A DNA stretch of 47,045 nt from an uncultured Alphaproteobacteria bacterium. GTDB taxonomy: Bacteria; Pseudomonadota; Alphaproteobacteria; Micavibrionales; Micavibrionaceae. The translations under genes were made by a program, and so were the position numbers. Position 1 is the first letter of the stretch. Every line of letters starts with the position of its first letter. Shown here one piece after another: positions 7,956 through 16,800 of this stretch. The DNA lies in NCBI GenBank assembly GCA_937931645.1, contig CALHAR010000010.1, positions 1-47,045 on the forward strand, in the 5' to 3' direction. The notes beneath the pieces are model-generated. The model was given only the letters and a program-made list of their open reading frames with translations. It was not told the origin of the DNA and searched no databases.

Positions 7956-9725
7956 TTAAGCAACATCTTCTGTCCCCCATTGTGCTTTAAATTTCTTTAA
8001 CCCTTCCGTCCCCATGTAACGTTGAAGATACTTGTCTGGGGTTTTGCGTAGATCAACCATGATTAACCCATCTAAAGATTCATTAAAGCCTTTATTAACG
8101 GTGAAAGAAATAAACCGTCCATTTAACGCAAGATAATGACGAATAAGAACAGGAATTGATTTTCCACCATCAATCCTACCTACTAATTTATTAACGGCAG
8201 GTATGGCGGATAGGCCAGAAATTTGGGTTTCACTCCATGATGTGTCCGAATCATTTAAGGGTGTTCTTGCTTTAACGCTTCGTTGTATAGAACTATCTAC
8301 CCCATAGTGAGATAAGAAAGTTTTACTGAGTAACGTCGTTGCTAATCTTGAGTATTGCCGTGAAATACTGACACAGCCGAAAAGTGTATGATATTGAGGG
8401 TTTTGCGCTATAAAGTACCCAATTCCCTTCCATAGAAGGTCTAATGCTTTAGGATGACGTTGATATTCTGGTGTGATAAAAGAGCGACCAAGTTCAATAG
8501 TGCTTCCCATTTTCTTTAAAAATTTTTCATTATAATCAAAAAGAGAATGGCTATATAAACCAGCAATGCCACGCTCTTCTAGGATTTTATTTGTAATGCC
8601 TAACCTGTAACCACCAGCAATTTTTCTTTCATCGTTGTCCCATAAGAATAGATGTTTGTAGTGCGGATCGAAGTGGTCACTATCAAGCTCGTGACCTGTC
8701 CCTTCTTCAATCTCTCTGAAAGTTCTTTCTCGTTCAATGGCCAACTGTTCTACCACAGGCCCTAACCTTGGATATGGGGTGCAATATAATGAGAAATTTC
8801 CTTGAGAGTAAATTAAGCAATCCTCTAAAGATTCTACATGCTTTGTGATGATGTTAGGGTCAATATTTTGCTTGATAGAGGCCATATTTAGATCATCATC
8901 AAAAATATAATCTTCTTGGTTTTCACATCGTAAAACTTCACAACACATTCTAATATAATGGGTTGCAATATTATTATCGGTTAACCTTTGCAGATCTGCA
9001 GCGGGGATTAAGGCACCAATATGGACTAAAATATCAGTTCCCATTTTGTTTAGCATTGCCCTTGGCAACAACATGGTACGAAAACGTTTATGAATGTACC
9101 CAGACAAGTAAAAAGGTAGAGAGTTACGGTTATTAACAAACATTGGCATAATCGGGGCGTTATATTTACGGGCTAGCTTTGAAACCAAGCTGTTCCACGG
9201 TGCGTCTGCTAAAGTGAAAGAGGGTAGTTTTAAGCGTGACACAGTCCCTGCAGGGAAAACAAGCAAAGCACCATTATTTGCAAGGTGTTGCGATACTTCG
9301 CGCATACCCCTTACATTTTCACGTTGTTTTTTCTTATTTAAAACATCAACACCAATGAACACATCATGAAATTCAGGTATTTGTTTGAGAAGCTCATTCG
9401 TTAATACTTTTAAGTCAGGGCGAATAGACAATAAAAGTTGTGTAAGTAAAATACCTTCTAACCCACCAAGAGGGTGGTTAGCAACGGCAATAAATGGGCC
9501 ATGTTTTGGGATCGAGGAAAGTGATCCTTCATCTATTGTATCTATGCGAACATCTAAACGATTTAAAGAATATTCTATGAATGCATCTACATTTCCATGT
9601 TGTTCTTTATAGTTTAAGAGCCAGTCATCATACCATTCTTCTAATATATCAAGGCGTGAGGTTTTTTGAACCAACATCCGGAGAATAGGGTTTTTTATTT
9701 GTTTTAAACTAAAAGGATTATTCAT
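7956..9725 (-). CDS. bifunctional acyltransferase, OlsF-like (PlsC domain + GNAT domain)
   Basis: A 589-residue protein with two fused domains. The N-terminal half (about 60-270) is a PlsC-type O-acyltransferase with NHPLGGLEG as the catalytic block and FPAGTVSR as the acceptor block. The C-terminal half (about 300-500) is an OlsB-like GNAT N-acyltransferase with IAGGYRLG, IELGRSFITPEYQR and LFGCVSIS. The layout and length match OlsF and related enzymes, which N-acylate an amino acid (ornithine or glycine in studied cases) and then O-acylate the 3-hydroxyacyl chain to give an aminolipid. Here it is placed between an ATP-grasp ligase (11 bases upstream) and a lipoprotein hydrolase. An aminolipid product is likely; which amino acid is used cannot be read from the sequence. 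Confidence 0.88.
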   Translation of the reverse strand: MNNPFSLKQIKNPILRMLVQKTSRLDILEEWYDDWLLNYKEQHGNVDAFIEYSLNRLDVRIDTIDEGSLSSIPKHGPFIAVANHPLGGLEGILLTQLLLSIRPDLKVLTNELLKQIPEFHDVFIGVDVLNKKKQRENVRGMREVSQHLANNGALLVFPAGTVSRLKLPSFTLADAPWNSLVSKLARKYNAPIMPMFVNNRNSLPFYLSGYIHKRFRTMLLPRAMLNKMGTDILVHIGALIPAADLQRLTDNNIATHYIRMCCEVLRCENQEDYIFDDDLNMASIKQNIDPNIITKHVESLEDCLIYSQGNFSLYCTPYPRLGPVVEQLAIERERTFREIEEGTGHELDSDHFDPHYKHLFLWDNDERKIAGGYRLGITNKILEERGIAGLYSHSLFDYNEKFLKKMGSTIELGRSFITPEYQRHPKALDLLWKGIGYFIAQNPQYHTLFGCVSISRQYSRLATTLLSKTFLSHYGVDSSIQRSVKARTPLNDSDTSWSETQISGLSAIPAVNKLVGRIDGGKSIPVLIRHYLALNGRFISFTVNKGFNESLDGLIMVDLRKTPDKYLQRYMGTEGLKKFKAQWGTEDVA

Positions 9726-9736
9726 TATTTATGTTA

Positions 9737-10921
9737 CTAATCTGTAAGTGGATAGTATTTTGATAGGCTACGTTCTTTTAAAAGATGACTAATAAAGGTT
9801 CCAATAGTTGGTGTCTTTTTCCCCTGACGCCTATGATATGCGCCAAGATTAAACAATGTTCTATATTGCCAAAGCAGTGTTTTAATAGCATCAAGAAACT
9901 TTGCATCTTTGTCCCATATATGAGTAGATTCTGAACTTGCCGCATTTATTTCAATAATTTCTAAATCCTTCCCTCGTTGCAATGCGTCTAGGTTTGAATA
10001 TTTGACATCTAAACGCCCATAATAAAAGTTAGGTAAGTCTTGCATGATGTTCGCAATAGCTTGCGTTAATTCATCTGTAATATAGGCGTTGGCATTTTGA
10101 AAGATTGCCCCTTTGCTGTGGCTTGCTGAAAAGACGAGGCGTATGACTTCGTCTTTTTTAGGGATTAAATTCCATGAATCTTTATGGCGCTCATAATAAA
10201 GATGTTGCAGTTGTCCTGCGCGATCATCTTTGGCAATTAAATTACCCAAGCTACTGACACCATCGCCAATAACGATAGGTAAGAACTTAGATGTCATAGA
10301 TTTAATCTCACCCTTATTGGTTTTAGGGTTCTTAACATAGAAAATCCCCACCTCTGGTTGCCATGAAGATAGCTTTTGGCAAAGTAGGGACGTTCCGTCA
10401 GGGTAGCTATCTATCGTATCACTCAGTTGTTTTTCATCTTTTATTAATTTTACACCAACACCACGACATCCAATGTCAGGTTTGCATACAAAAGGGAGTG
10501 TAATACCTTTTTCTGCCGCCAATTTAATCCAGGCGCGTGCCTGGTTGAGGGTAGGACTTTGGTCTGTTTTACAGGTAACCCAAGGGAGGATGGCTGCTTT
10601 ACACAAGCCGGTTGCTTGTTCCATTAATTCGCTTTTAGGGACACCAACCATACCAGATAAGGTTAAGGATGGATTTGCCAAAAAAGGGAGTGTTAATGAC
10701 CGGTGCCACAATGAGAGACCAACCCATTGTATTACAACAGGAGCGTACATAATCCACCCCGGCCAAAATTCAAAGAAGGAAACGCTATTTTTGGTACTAT
10801 CAGTTGTCACATCCTGTCTGATGGGGTGAGGCGATTTTCCCTCTATATCCTCTTGTATGATGGCGTGTGACTGTTTGTTCAAGGTTAATGCTTTTTTATA
10901 AGATTTAATTAAGGTTAACAA
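9737..10921 (-). CDS. ATP-grasp ligase-like protein
   Basis: A 394-residue protein. An N-terminal region around residues 50-110 (FFEFWPGWIMYAPV, then WHRSLTLPFLANPSL) is typical of a family usually annotated as D-Ala-D-Ala ligase-like. It is followed by an ATP-grasp domain: PFVCKPDIGCRGVGVKLI binds ATP, and YGRLDVKY with LEIIEINAASSES supplies the metal ligands. ATP-grasp enzymes join a carboxylate to an amine or thiol through an acyl phosphate. The start is uncertain: the first option is a TTG at 10921 that overlaps the YHS stop by 17 bases. No ATG lies early in the frame. It is in the middle of the YHS-to-DUF3179 operon and could build or load the head group for the OlsF-like enzyme. That function is inference. 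Confidence 0.8.
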   Translation of the reverse strand: MLTLIKSYKKALTLNKQSHAIIQEDIEGKSPHPIRQDVTTDSTKNSVSFFEFWPGWIMYAPVVIQWVGLSLWHRSLTLPFLANPSLTLSGMVGVPKSELMEQATGLCKAAILPWVTCKTDQSPTLNQARAWIKLAAEKGITLPFVCKPDIGCRGVGVKLIKDEKQLSDTIDSYPDGTSLLCQKLSSWQPEVGIFYVKNPKTNKGEIKSMTSKFLPIVIGDGVSSLGNLIAKDDRAGQLQHLYYERHKDSWNLIPKKDEVIRLVFSASHSKGAIFQNANAYITDELTQAIANIMQDLPNFYYGRLDVKYSNLDALQRGKDLEIIEINAASSESTHIWDKDAKFLDAIKTLLWQYRTLFNLGAYHRRQGKKTPTIGTFISHLLKERSLSKYYPLTD

Positions 10922-11369
10922 GATCTGGATATTTTTGATCGCCTATTTTAATAAATTTATCTTTTTCGGGTAACCATTCGTTATTAACTTTTTTATTATA
11001 GTTTAGGTATAGTTTTCCATTCTCTAAGTTATATATATTAGCATCACCTTTTACCAAGTTTCCTTGTGCTACGGCCCATGCACAATACCCACCATATTGT
11101 GGGGCATATTTTTCTGGATTAGCGTTGAATTTATCTAAATTTTCTTGAGAGGAAAATAACCAGTTTGCGCCCTGCCATTTGGTTTGAAAGTCTTTAGACC
11201 CTTTTACAGGAACACCACTTCCTACAAAGTAGGAAACAGTATCGTATCCTTGGATGGCAGTATTGCTAAATGTACTTGTATAGATAGCTTCTGCGGCTGA
11301 TGCTTGATTTGCGGATCCAAGTATTGAAAATATAGCTAAAATCCCTATTAAAAACTTATTTTTTATCAT
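10905..11369 (-). CDS. exported YHS-domain protein
   Basis: A 154-residue protein with a signal peptide (cleavage after ASA, about residue 25). The rest is the YHS-domain family common in proteobacteria: AIQGYDTVSYF, KDFQTKWQGANWLFSS, YAPQYGGYCAWAVAQG, GKLYLNYNKKV, DQKYPDLV. The single cysteine in YGGYCA is conserved in the family and is selenocysteine in some members. YHS domains are thought to bind metal or act in redox roles, but the function is open. AGAAGGA lies about ten bases before the ATG. It is the first gene of the five-gene minus-strand run and reads divergently from the SRPBCC gene at 11526, so the 156 bases between must hold both promoters. Confidence 0.9.
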   Translation of the reverse strand: MIKNKFLIGILAIFSILGSANQASAAEAIYTSTFSNTAIQGYDTVSYFVGSGVPVKGSKDFQTKWQGANWLFSSQENLDKFNANPEKYAPQYGGYCAWAVAQGNLVKGDANIYNLENGKLYLNYNKKVNNEWLPEKDKFIKIGDQKYPDLVNLN

Positions 11370-11525
11370 CGTCCGTGTTCCTTCTATCTATGGAATATGA
11401 TGTAAGCAAAAATTTTACCTTATTACAGCATATTCTAATGTTTTATCTATTTTGTTACATCAATATTTACTATTTGATATTATGAATATAATCAAGTTGA
11501 TTCTTAAGAGTGTGCTCAATCCATA

Positions 11526-12080
11526 ATGTTGAAAATATTTATCATATTAATCTTTATCTCATTGTCTTTACTGGCCTCTATTGAGTTTGTTAGGGCAGAA
11601 GAAGTTGTCAAACTACCAAATTACAGTCTGAAATATTCAGCAAAAACAAGTGCGAGTAAAGCTACAATTTGGAGTTTATGGGCGGATGTTGAAAATTGGA
11701 AAGAGTTTGATGTCAGGCTTCAATATTCTTATTTAGTAGATGATATATGTTTAAAAAAAGGAGCCGTTGGTTATTTAAAAGCGAAAAATGCCCCTAAAAC
11801 TAAGTTTAAAATTACTCAGTTTAAAAAGCTAGTTTCTTTTACCGAAAGCTTAAAGATTCCTCTATACCAAACGATTGAATTACAGCGATATTTTGAAGAA
11901 AGCGATGATGGCAGTACTATATTTACGCATCAGGTTACCTTCAAAGGCGGTCTTCGTCCTATCATGTATGGTTTGTTACACAGGCCTTTTAAAAAAGATT
12001 TAAAGTTGGTTGTTGAGCGTTTAAAGGACCTTGCGGAAACGCAAGAACCTAGGACTTTAGGTCAGGATTGCGTTGACTGA
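11526..12080 (+). CDS. exported SRPBCC-fold protein
   Basis: A 184-residue protein with a signal peptide (about residues 1-24, cleavage after VRA). The remainder looks like an SRPBCC/START-like ligand-binding fold: SASKATIWSLWADVENWKEFD at the start of the domain and a long C-terminal helix (RPFKKDLKLVVERLKDLAE). Such proteins enclose hydrophobic ligands such as lipids or polyketides. A periplasmic member beside a lipid-modifying operon is suggestive, but the gene is divergent from it. The 3' end overlaps the convergent membrane-protein gene by 32 bases. Confidence 0.75.
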   Translation: MLKIFIILIFISLSLLASIEFVRAEEVVKLPNYSLKYSAKTSASKATIWSLWADVENWKEFDVRLQYSYLVDDICLKKGAVGYLKAKNAPKTKFKITQFKKLVSFTESLKIPLYQTIELQRYFEESDDGSTIFTHQVTFKGGLRPIMYGLLHRPFKKDLKLVVERLKDLAETQEPRTLGQDCVD

Positions 12081-12450
12081 TATTTAAAGTGATTAAAAAT
12101 CCTAGTAAATAAATACTGCCCCAAATTAACCCTGGTAGAATGGTCTGTACTATATCTGGAGTACCAGCCAGACAATGTACGCCCATTGGAATCGCTAACA
12201 TCACAAGAAAACTGGTCGCAAATCCTGCGAGTATACCGCGCATAGCGCATTTACATTTAAAGAAAACAAGGCGAGCGACATAAGTGACAAAAAATGTTGA
12301 GAAAAAAGCATAAACCCCTTGAACGATACCAGCCATAACCCAACTATGTAAGCCGTGCTCATAATTAGCATAAACAGCCCAACCACCATATGCGATAGCG
12401 GCAGCCAAAGCAGTGAAAAGAGCGGAGTAATTTATTTTTTTTATTACCAT
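12049..12450 (-). CDS. small four-helix membrane protein, unknown
   Basis: A 133-residue protein with four predicted membrane segments (about residues 8-28, 37-60, 71-92, 103-122) and a short charged loop KCKCAM between the second and third. I do not recognise a named family; it resembles generic small inner-membrane proteins of alphaproteobacteria. There is no strong ribosome binding site. Its end overlaps the SRPBCC gene on the other strand. The clean hydrophobic pattern supports a real gene. Confidence 0.65.
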   Translation of the reverse strand: MVIKKINYSALFTALAAAIAYGGWAVYANYEHGLHSWVMAGIVQGVYAFFSTFFVTYVARLVFFKCKCAMRGILAGFATSFLVMLAIPMGVHCLAGTPDIVQTILPGLIWGSIYLLGFLITLNISQRNPDLKS

Positions 12451-12528
12451 ATCAGTTACTTATATTTTTTATAACGATCGGTACTCATAGCATCGTTTCT
12501 AGTTTATGGCTATGCTAACTTTTGCGGT

Positions 12529-12921
12529 TTATACGGATATTCTTATTTCTTCATCCGGAGAAATAAATTGGAGTAAGGCGCGTTGATTTAAGGTATTTGC
12601 CCGGTAAGAACGTTGACCATTCAGGCAGATTTTTTCAAAAGAATGCGGTTTCTTATTTTCATTTAAAATCATAATGTTAGAAAAGTTTAAGTTGTCTTTT
12701 GGAAGTGGTTTTTCACTTTCCATTAGATCTTTTAATTTTAATTTAAGAATTAAAACTCTTTCTCCAGTGTTGGCGCTGACCTCTATATAGTCTTTTTCAT
12801 CAGACTCTTCATAACGACTTGAATCTAATAAGTTATTTTTAAACTTGCTAGATTGAGTTTTGTTTTTTTTGTGTTCTTGCCTTGTATTGGAAGAACTGAA
12901 AGCTAAGTTTACAGGAAACAT
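12529..12921 (-). CDS. hypothetical protein at the end of the pilus locus, 130 aa
   Basis: I do not recognise this protein. It is hydrophilic, with no signal peptide or membrane segment. A Ser/Asn/Lys-rich N-terminal 45 residues is followed by a more ordered part (YIEVSANTGERVLILKLKLKDLM, then LLQFISPDEEIRISV). A weak AAGG lies upstream of the ATG. It begins 104 bases after the usher stop on the same strand. In many chaperone-usher operons this is the place of a tip adhesin, but a tip adhesin would need a signal peptide, so a cytoplasmic regulatory or unrelated role is more likely. Confidence 0.55.
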   Translation of the reverse strand: MFPVNLAFSSSNTRQEHKKNKTQSSKFKNNLLDSSRYEESDEKDYIEVSANTGERVLILKLKLKDLMESEKPLPKDNLNFSNIMILNENKKPHSFEKICLNGQRSYRANTLNQRALLQFISPDEEIRISV

Positions 12922-13025
12922 GCTAGCATACCTTTTATATTATTTGAGTTATGACTTTATTCGGTACAGGAGATTTAAAGTTACGATATTTGTCTATTTT
13001 CTTTTAAAGACATAATAATAAGGCT

Positions 13026-15764
13026 TTATTTATACGCTGTTTTTATTCCCTTAATGCTGCTCAAGATGATGCCTATGTGATTTTGAGTTATTTCTGTATC
13101 CCACTCTTCCTCAGTTTTGAGTGAAATATTAAAGTTGGTATCATAAAATAATAAGTCATCAGATGACATAAGGATAGATTTATAGGCAGGAATTATTTCT
13201 TCATGTGAAGGAGAGATTCTAACCGTGTAATTATCAGGTGTTAAATATTCAAAAGAATAATATCCATCAAATGTACTCGATGTTGTTTTAACAATTTTAT
13301 TATTCTTTAACAATTCTATTGTTATTTGTGAAACAGCTTCATTTTCAGAAAAAATAAAACCATCAATTAAACCTGTTTGGAACACGGGGAAATCTAAAGA
13401 TGTGCTTGATGCAGGCCTTAATACCGCATTGTAACCATCAATACCAGAGATGATATACGGGTCGTCTATACTATCTAAGTCTAATGTAATATTTTCATAC
13501 TCGTTTTTATTGGCACCGACATAATCTGTATAACCATCTTGGTTTGATTTTGGTGTTTCACGTTGACCAACTTTAATAATAGCCCCTTCTATGAGTTCAT
13601 CTTTATAATCAAATTTTTTATTATAGTTTTTATCTAAAAAAACTTTACTGTTCAGTGACACTTGATTAGATAAGTTCTTACTGCTTGATATATATTTGTT
13701 GTCTTTACCATATGGGGCGAGGGATAGGCTTAATCTTAAAAAGGAGCTAAGGCCAGTTTGATTGCTCCAATCTACATTAAAGCTTGTTCTAAACTTATCA
13801 AAATCATAGGCAATTTGATTAGTGATTTGGGTTTCTTTATTTTGAAGATTATAATCAATATCAATAGCGGATGTTAGCTTTTTGTTATGCTTATAGCGTA
13901 GTTCTGATAGAATATTTGTGACGGATTTTTCAGGAAATATCTTATAATTCAACAAGGATCGAGATTGTAAATTCTTATTTATTCTATAAGTCGCTGATAA
14001 CCTACCGTCAGAACGTTGATGCGTGTTATTTAATAAATTTATACTATTGGTATTTGTAACAGTTAAATTCTTTTTATATATATTTTCTGAAAAATCTAAT
14101 TGCGTTATTTTGGTGTTGTTTGCTTTTTCTTCATGATTGGCCCTAAACCGTAATCCTATATTCCCAAGCTTTGATTTTAATGACTTATTAGCCGTTAATT
14201 GGGTTTCAAATGTTGTTCTGTTGTCTCCAAAGCCAGAAAAATTACTTTCGAAATTAGAAAATATCGAAGTTCTTAAATTTAAATTTACTCCCATAAGGTT
14301 GGCGGCAGTCCTAAAATCAAGGGCTTCACCGCCAGATAAATCCTTGTATATTTCCAAAGAATTTGAAGTTCCTAAAGCAGAGAAGTCAAACCCCAGCGTG
14401 GCATAGTTCTTAGTGTCTTGTTCAGTTGGTATGGTGGTGAAAGTGCCGAAGCTAGAGAGCCATGAGTTAATACCTCGCTTTATTTTAAAATTTTGTGTAA
14501 ATCCTTGGAAGGATCGCTCTATGTCGTTATTTAATGAAATTAAATTTTCATTTGAATCTAGAATGCTCGCTTCTACTGCTGTTTTCCCAGGGGAAAGCAT
14601 TTGGTTGGAAATATTATATTCTTTTGAAACCTCTCTGACCTGACCTTCTGGTCCATATAAAACGGTTCGGATAATATTTTTATTAAAGTTTAAAACAATG
14701 TTTTCGAATCTATATTCCCCAATATCGCTTACGATTTGAAAACCTATTAATTCATTGTTGCGGTATAATTCGGCTTCCCACCCAGGTTCTGCTTCTCCTT
14801 CAACGGTTATCTCATCAAAATCTCGAATTTGTTTTGTTGATTCCGTTGATAAAAGAGCGCCTCTACCTGTTAAAGAACCTTGAATAAGACGGGATGTTCT
14901 GGGGCGAATATCTCCTAACTGAGCAAGCTGTAAGTTGAAAGGAAGGGTATTGTCATGATTCTGATGTTCAAGAAAAAAGCGAGCATTATTCAAGTTGATA
15001 CTCTCTCCATTTTCTTGAGTAATGTTAAAATTATAATTGGCTTGTGACTTTAACAAATCGTTACGGCCGTTCACGTTTATATTATTTTCAAATCTACTAT
15101 CTTGTTTTCGGTAGCGGCTAATCAGGCTTAAATCTAAAACAGGTGAACTAAATAACTGATAGGGATTATCTATTTTTTTTAAGTTTAGAGGAGTGTTTTT
15201 TTCTTCTTGTTTGCTTAAAAAGTTATTTATTTTTATCTTTCTTTTTGATGATGTTTTGGATGTAAATTTATTTTCGTTTTTAATATAAAGTATTTGCTTT
15301 AAAGGGTCTAAAGATAGATCGAGCGGCCATATTTTATTTAACAGCCCTGGGGTGACATATATATCTCCACCACCATATTTATGCTGGGATATAAATACTT
15401 CTCCACTTTGAAAACGAGTTTCTTGCTCTTTCAGGGTTAAGGTGTTTTTGTGAATATTCAGTTGATACGAATTATCTTCTGTTATAAAAAAGCCTTCGGC
15501 AATCCCGGCTTCAACGTCTATATTGGTTTTAAATTTAACTATGTCCGCTAGTTCAGAGATTGGGATATAAAATTTTCCATTTGTGTCGAGCGAAGGGAAT
15601 GTGAGCGAAAGTGTTTCTCTGCCCTGTCGTACTTCTAAGATTAACTCATATATCTCTTCTTCTGACGCTTTTTGCTCTTGCGCGGATAAGGATGAAGATT
15701 CGTTAAATAAAACTATACCCGCAATAAAGATGAGTAATATTTTTAAAGAAATTCTATTCAACAT
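13026..15764 (-). CDS. pilus outer-membrane usher
   Basis: A 912-residue usher, the outer-membrane pore that assembles and exports pilin subunits. It has a signal peptide (about 1-29), a periplasmic N-terminal domain (about 30-150), then a long beta-barrel region. A plug-like domain lies near 318-365 (ITVEGEAEPGWEAELYRNN). Near residue 705 there is a calcium-loop-like motif LDKNYNKKFDYKDE that opens a CNA/carboxypeptidase-like domain, and another such domain follows near 800 (DGFIFSENEAV to YSFEYLTPDNYTVRI). These C-terminal domains are typical of the archaic or alphaproteobacterial usher types rather than FimD. It follows the chaperone by 19 bases. The coding region is noticeably AT-rich and full of Asn and Lys. 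Confidence 0.9.
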   Translation of the reverse strand: MLNRISLKILLIFIAGIVLFNESSSLSAQEQKASEEEIYELILEVRQGRETLSLTFPSLDTNGKFYIPISELADIVKFKTNIDVEAGIAEGFFITEDNSYQLNIHKNTLTLKEQETRFQSGEVFISQHKYGGGDIYVTPGLLNKIWPLDLSLDPLKQILYIKNENKFTSKTSSKRKIKINNFLSKQEEKNTPLNLKKIDNPYQLFSSPVLDLSLISRYRKQDSRFENNINVNGRNDLLKSQANYNFNITQENGESINLNNARFFLEHQNHDNTLPFNLQLAQLGDIRPRTSRLIQGSLTGRGALLSTESTKQIRDFDEITVEGEAEPGWEAELYRNNELIGFQIVSDIGEYRFENIVLNFNKNIIRTVLYGPEGQVREVSKEYNISNQMLSPGKTAVEASILDSNENLISLNNDIERSFQGFTQNFKIKRGINSWLSSFGTFTTIPTEQDTKNYATLGFDFSALGTSNSLEIYKDLSGGEALDFRTAANLMGVNLNLRTSIFSNFESNFSGFGDNRTTFETQLTANKSLKSKLGNIGLRFRANHEEKANNTKITQLDFSENIYKKNLTVTNTNSINLLNNTHQRSDGRLSATYRINKNLQSRSLLNYKIFPEKSVTNILSELRYKHNKKLTSAIDIDYNLQNKETQITNQIAYDFDKFRTSFNVDWSNQTGLSSFLRLSLSLAPYGKDNKYISSSKNLSNQVSLNSKVFLDKNYNKKFDYKDELIEGAIIKVGQRETPKSNQDGYTDYVGANKNEYENITLDLDSIDDPYIISGIDGYNAVLRPASSTSLDFPVFQTGLIDGFIFSENEAVSQITIELLKNNKIVKTTSSTFDGYYSFEYLTPDNYTVRISPSHEEIIPAYKSILMSSDDLLFYDTNFNISLKTEEEWDTEITQNHIGIILSSIKGIKTAYK

Positions 15765-15783
15765 TGTATGTTTTAAGGGGCAC

Positions 15784-16719
15784 TTACTCTTCTATGGATC
15801 GCTCCGCTAAGACTTGGCCAGACAGCACATCATCTCCATGTCCCTCCAACTTTAAATACATGGATGAACACCCCTCATTGGGTATATCAAATGATACTTT
15901 GTCTTCCTTAAAATCAGCCTCTGCATAAATGGCAAATATTTTTGAAATTTTATTAATCTTTATTTCGTCATTTCCTTTTTTGCAAAAGACATTAGCGACA
16001 CCAATAATGCTACGATTACCTGTTTTTTGAACACGAAAATTTACTATATTTTTAGGTTGATTTTTTCTTGTTATCTTTGGATTTCTATCAAGTGATACAT
16101 CTACTAACTTGATGCTGGCTTGTGTTTCTCCGTTTAAAACATAGATGGGTACGGCTCTTGAAATTAAAACATCAACAGCAACAGAAGAATGGGTGCGTAG
16201 TGGCCCTTCATTTTGTAAGTCTTCTTTGTGGCCAATATCGTGGGCGTTATCTGCATCAGGCTGTGATTCAGTAGGGATTTTTTCAATAAAAAAATGACTG
16301 CGATATTCACCATCTTGATATTCTGGAGAACGCCGTGTAACAAAGGCAATACGCTGAGTTTCACCAGCTTTTAACGTTGTTCTACGTGGAGAAAATCTTA
16401 TAATTTTACTGGCTGGTTTATAAGCGGGAACTTGATCCATACCTACTTTATCAAGGTTGAGAACGTTACCTTCTTTATTCATAGCTAAATTTTTCCAACC
16501 GAAGCGAAAGGATTCTGTTTTTTCTGAGTTATTCTTAACGAACATATATTCCACCCGTTCCCCTGTTTTAATAACAAGGCGCGGCGGTATGATTTTTATG
16601 GCAGAGGCTTGCTGAGTGCCATAAAGAGTCATGACAAATAATAACAAGGCACACCGCAATGGTTTTTTTAATTTTTTATGGATTGTTTCTTTTATTGGTT
16701 TTTTATTTAAATACGGCAT
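15784..16719 (-). CDS. periplasmic pilus chaperone (PapD-like)
   Basis: A 311-residue chaperone that caps pilin subunits by donor-strand complementation and delivers them to the usher. The N-terminal hydrophobic stretch (about residues 21-40, after a basic KKPIKETIHKKLKK segment) is a long signal peptide. The first Ig domain has IRFSPRRTTLKAGETQRIAFVTR and DGEYRSHFFIEK, a hallmark of the archaic chaperone class. Between this and the next strand is a polar insertion of about 30 residues. The second domain is shorter and ends with a cysteine pair (VFCKKG, EGCSSM). GAGG sits just before the ATG. It lies downstream of the pilin, beyond an intrinsic terminator. Confidence 0.9.
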   Translation of the reverse strand: MPYLNKKPIKETIHKKLKKPLRCALLLFVMTLYGTQQASAIKIIPPRLVIKTGERVEYMFVKNNSEKTESFRFGWKNLAMNKEGNVLNLDKVGMDQVPAYKPASKIIRFSPRRTTLKAGETQRIAFVTRRSPEYQDGEYRSHFFIEKIPTESQPDADNAHDIGHKEDLQNEGPLRTHSSVAVDVLISRAVPIYVLNGETQASIKLVDVSLDRNPKITRKNQPKNIVNFRVQKTGNRSIIGVANVFCKKGNDEIKINKISKIFAIYAEADFKEDKVSFDIPNEGCSSMYLKLEGHGDDVLSGQVLAERSIEE

Positions 16720-16753
16720 CCTGCCTCACTTTTATTTTTCTAAATTAAAAAAA

Positions 16754-16784
16754 CAAAAGCCCGCTTATAAAAAGCAGGCTTTTG
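16754..16784 (-). terminator. intrinsic terminator between pilin and chaperone
   Basis: CAAAAGCCTGC and GCGGGCTTTTG (minus strand) pair with one mismatch around a nine-base loop, followed by seven T residues. It lies 16 bases after the pilin stop and before the chaperone start on the same strand. Partial read-through would give much more pilin than chaperone and usher, as pilus loci need. Confidence 0.85.
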
Positions 16785-16800
16785 TTGGGGTGCTTAGGGG

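Noticed and set aside
10905..11369. Selenoprotein in the YHS gene
   Set aside because: The conserved position is a TGT cysteine codon and no in-frame TGA occurs before the stop.
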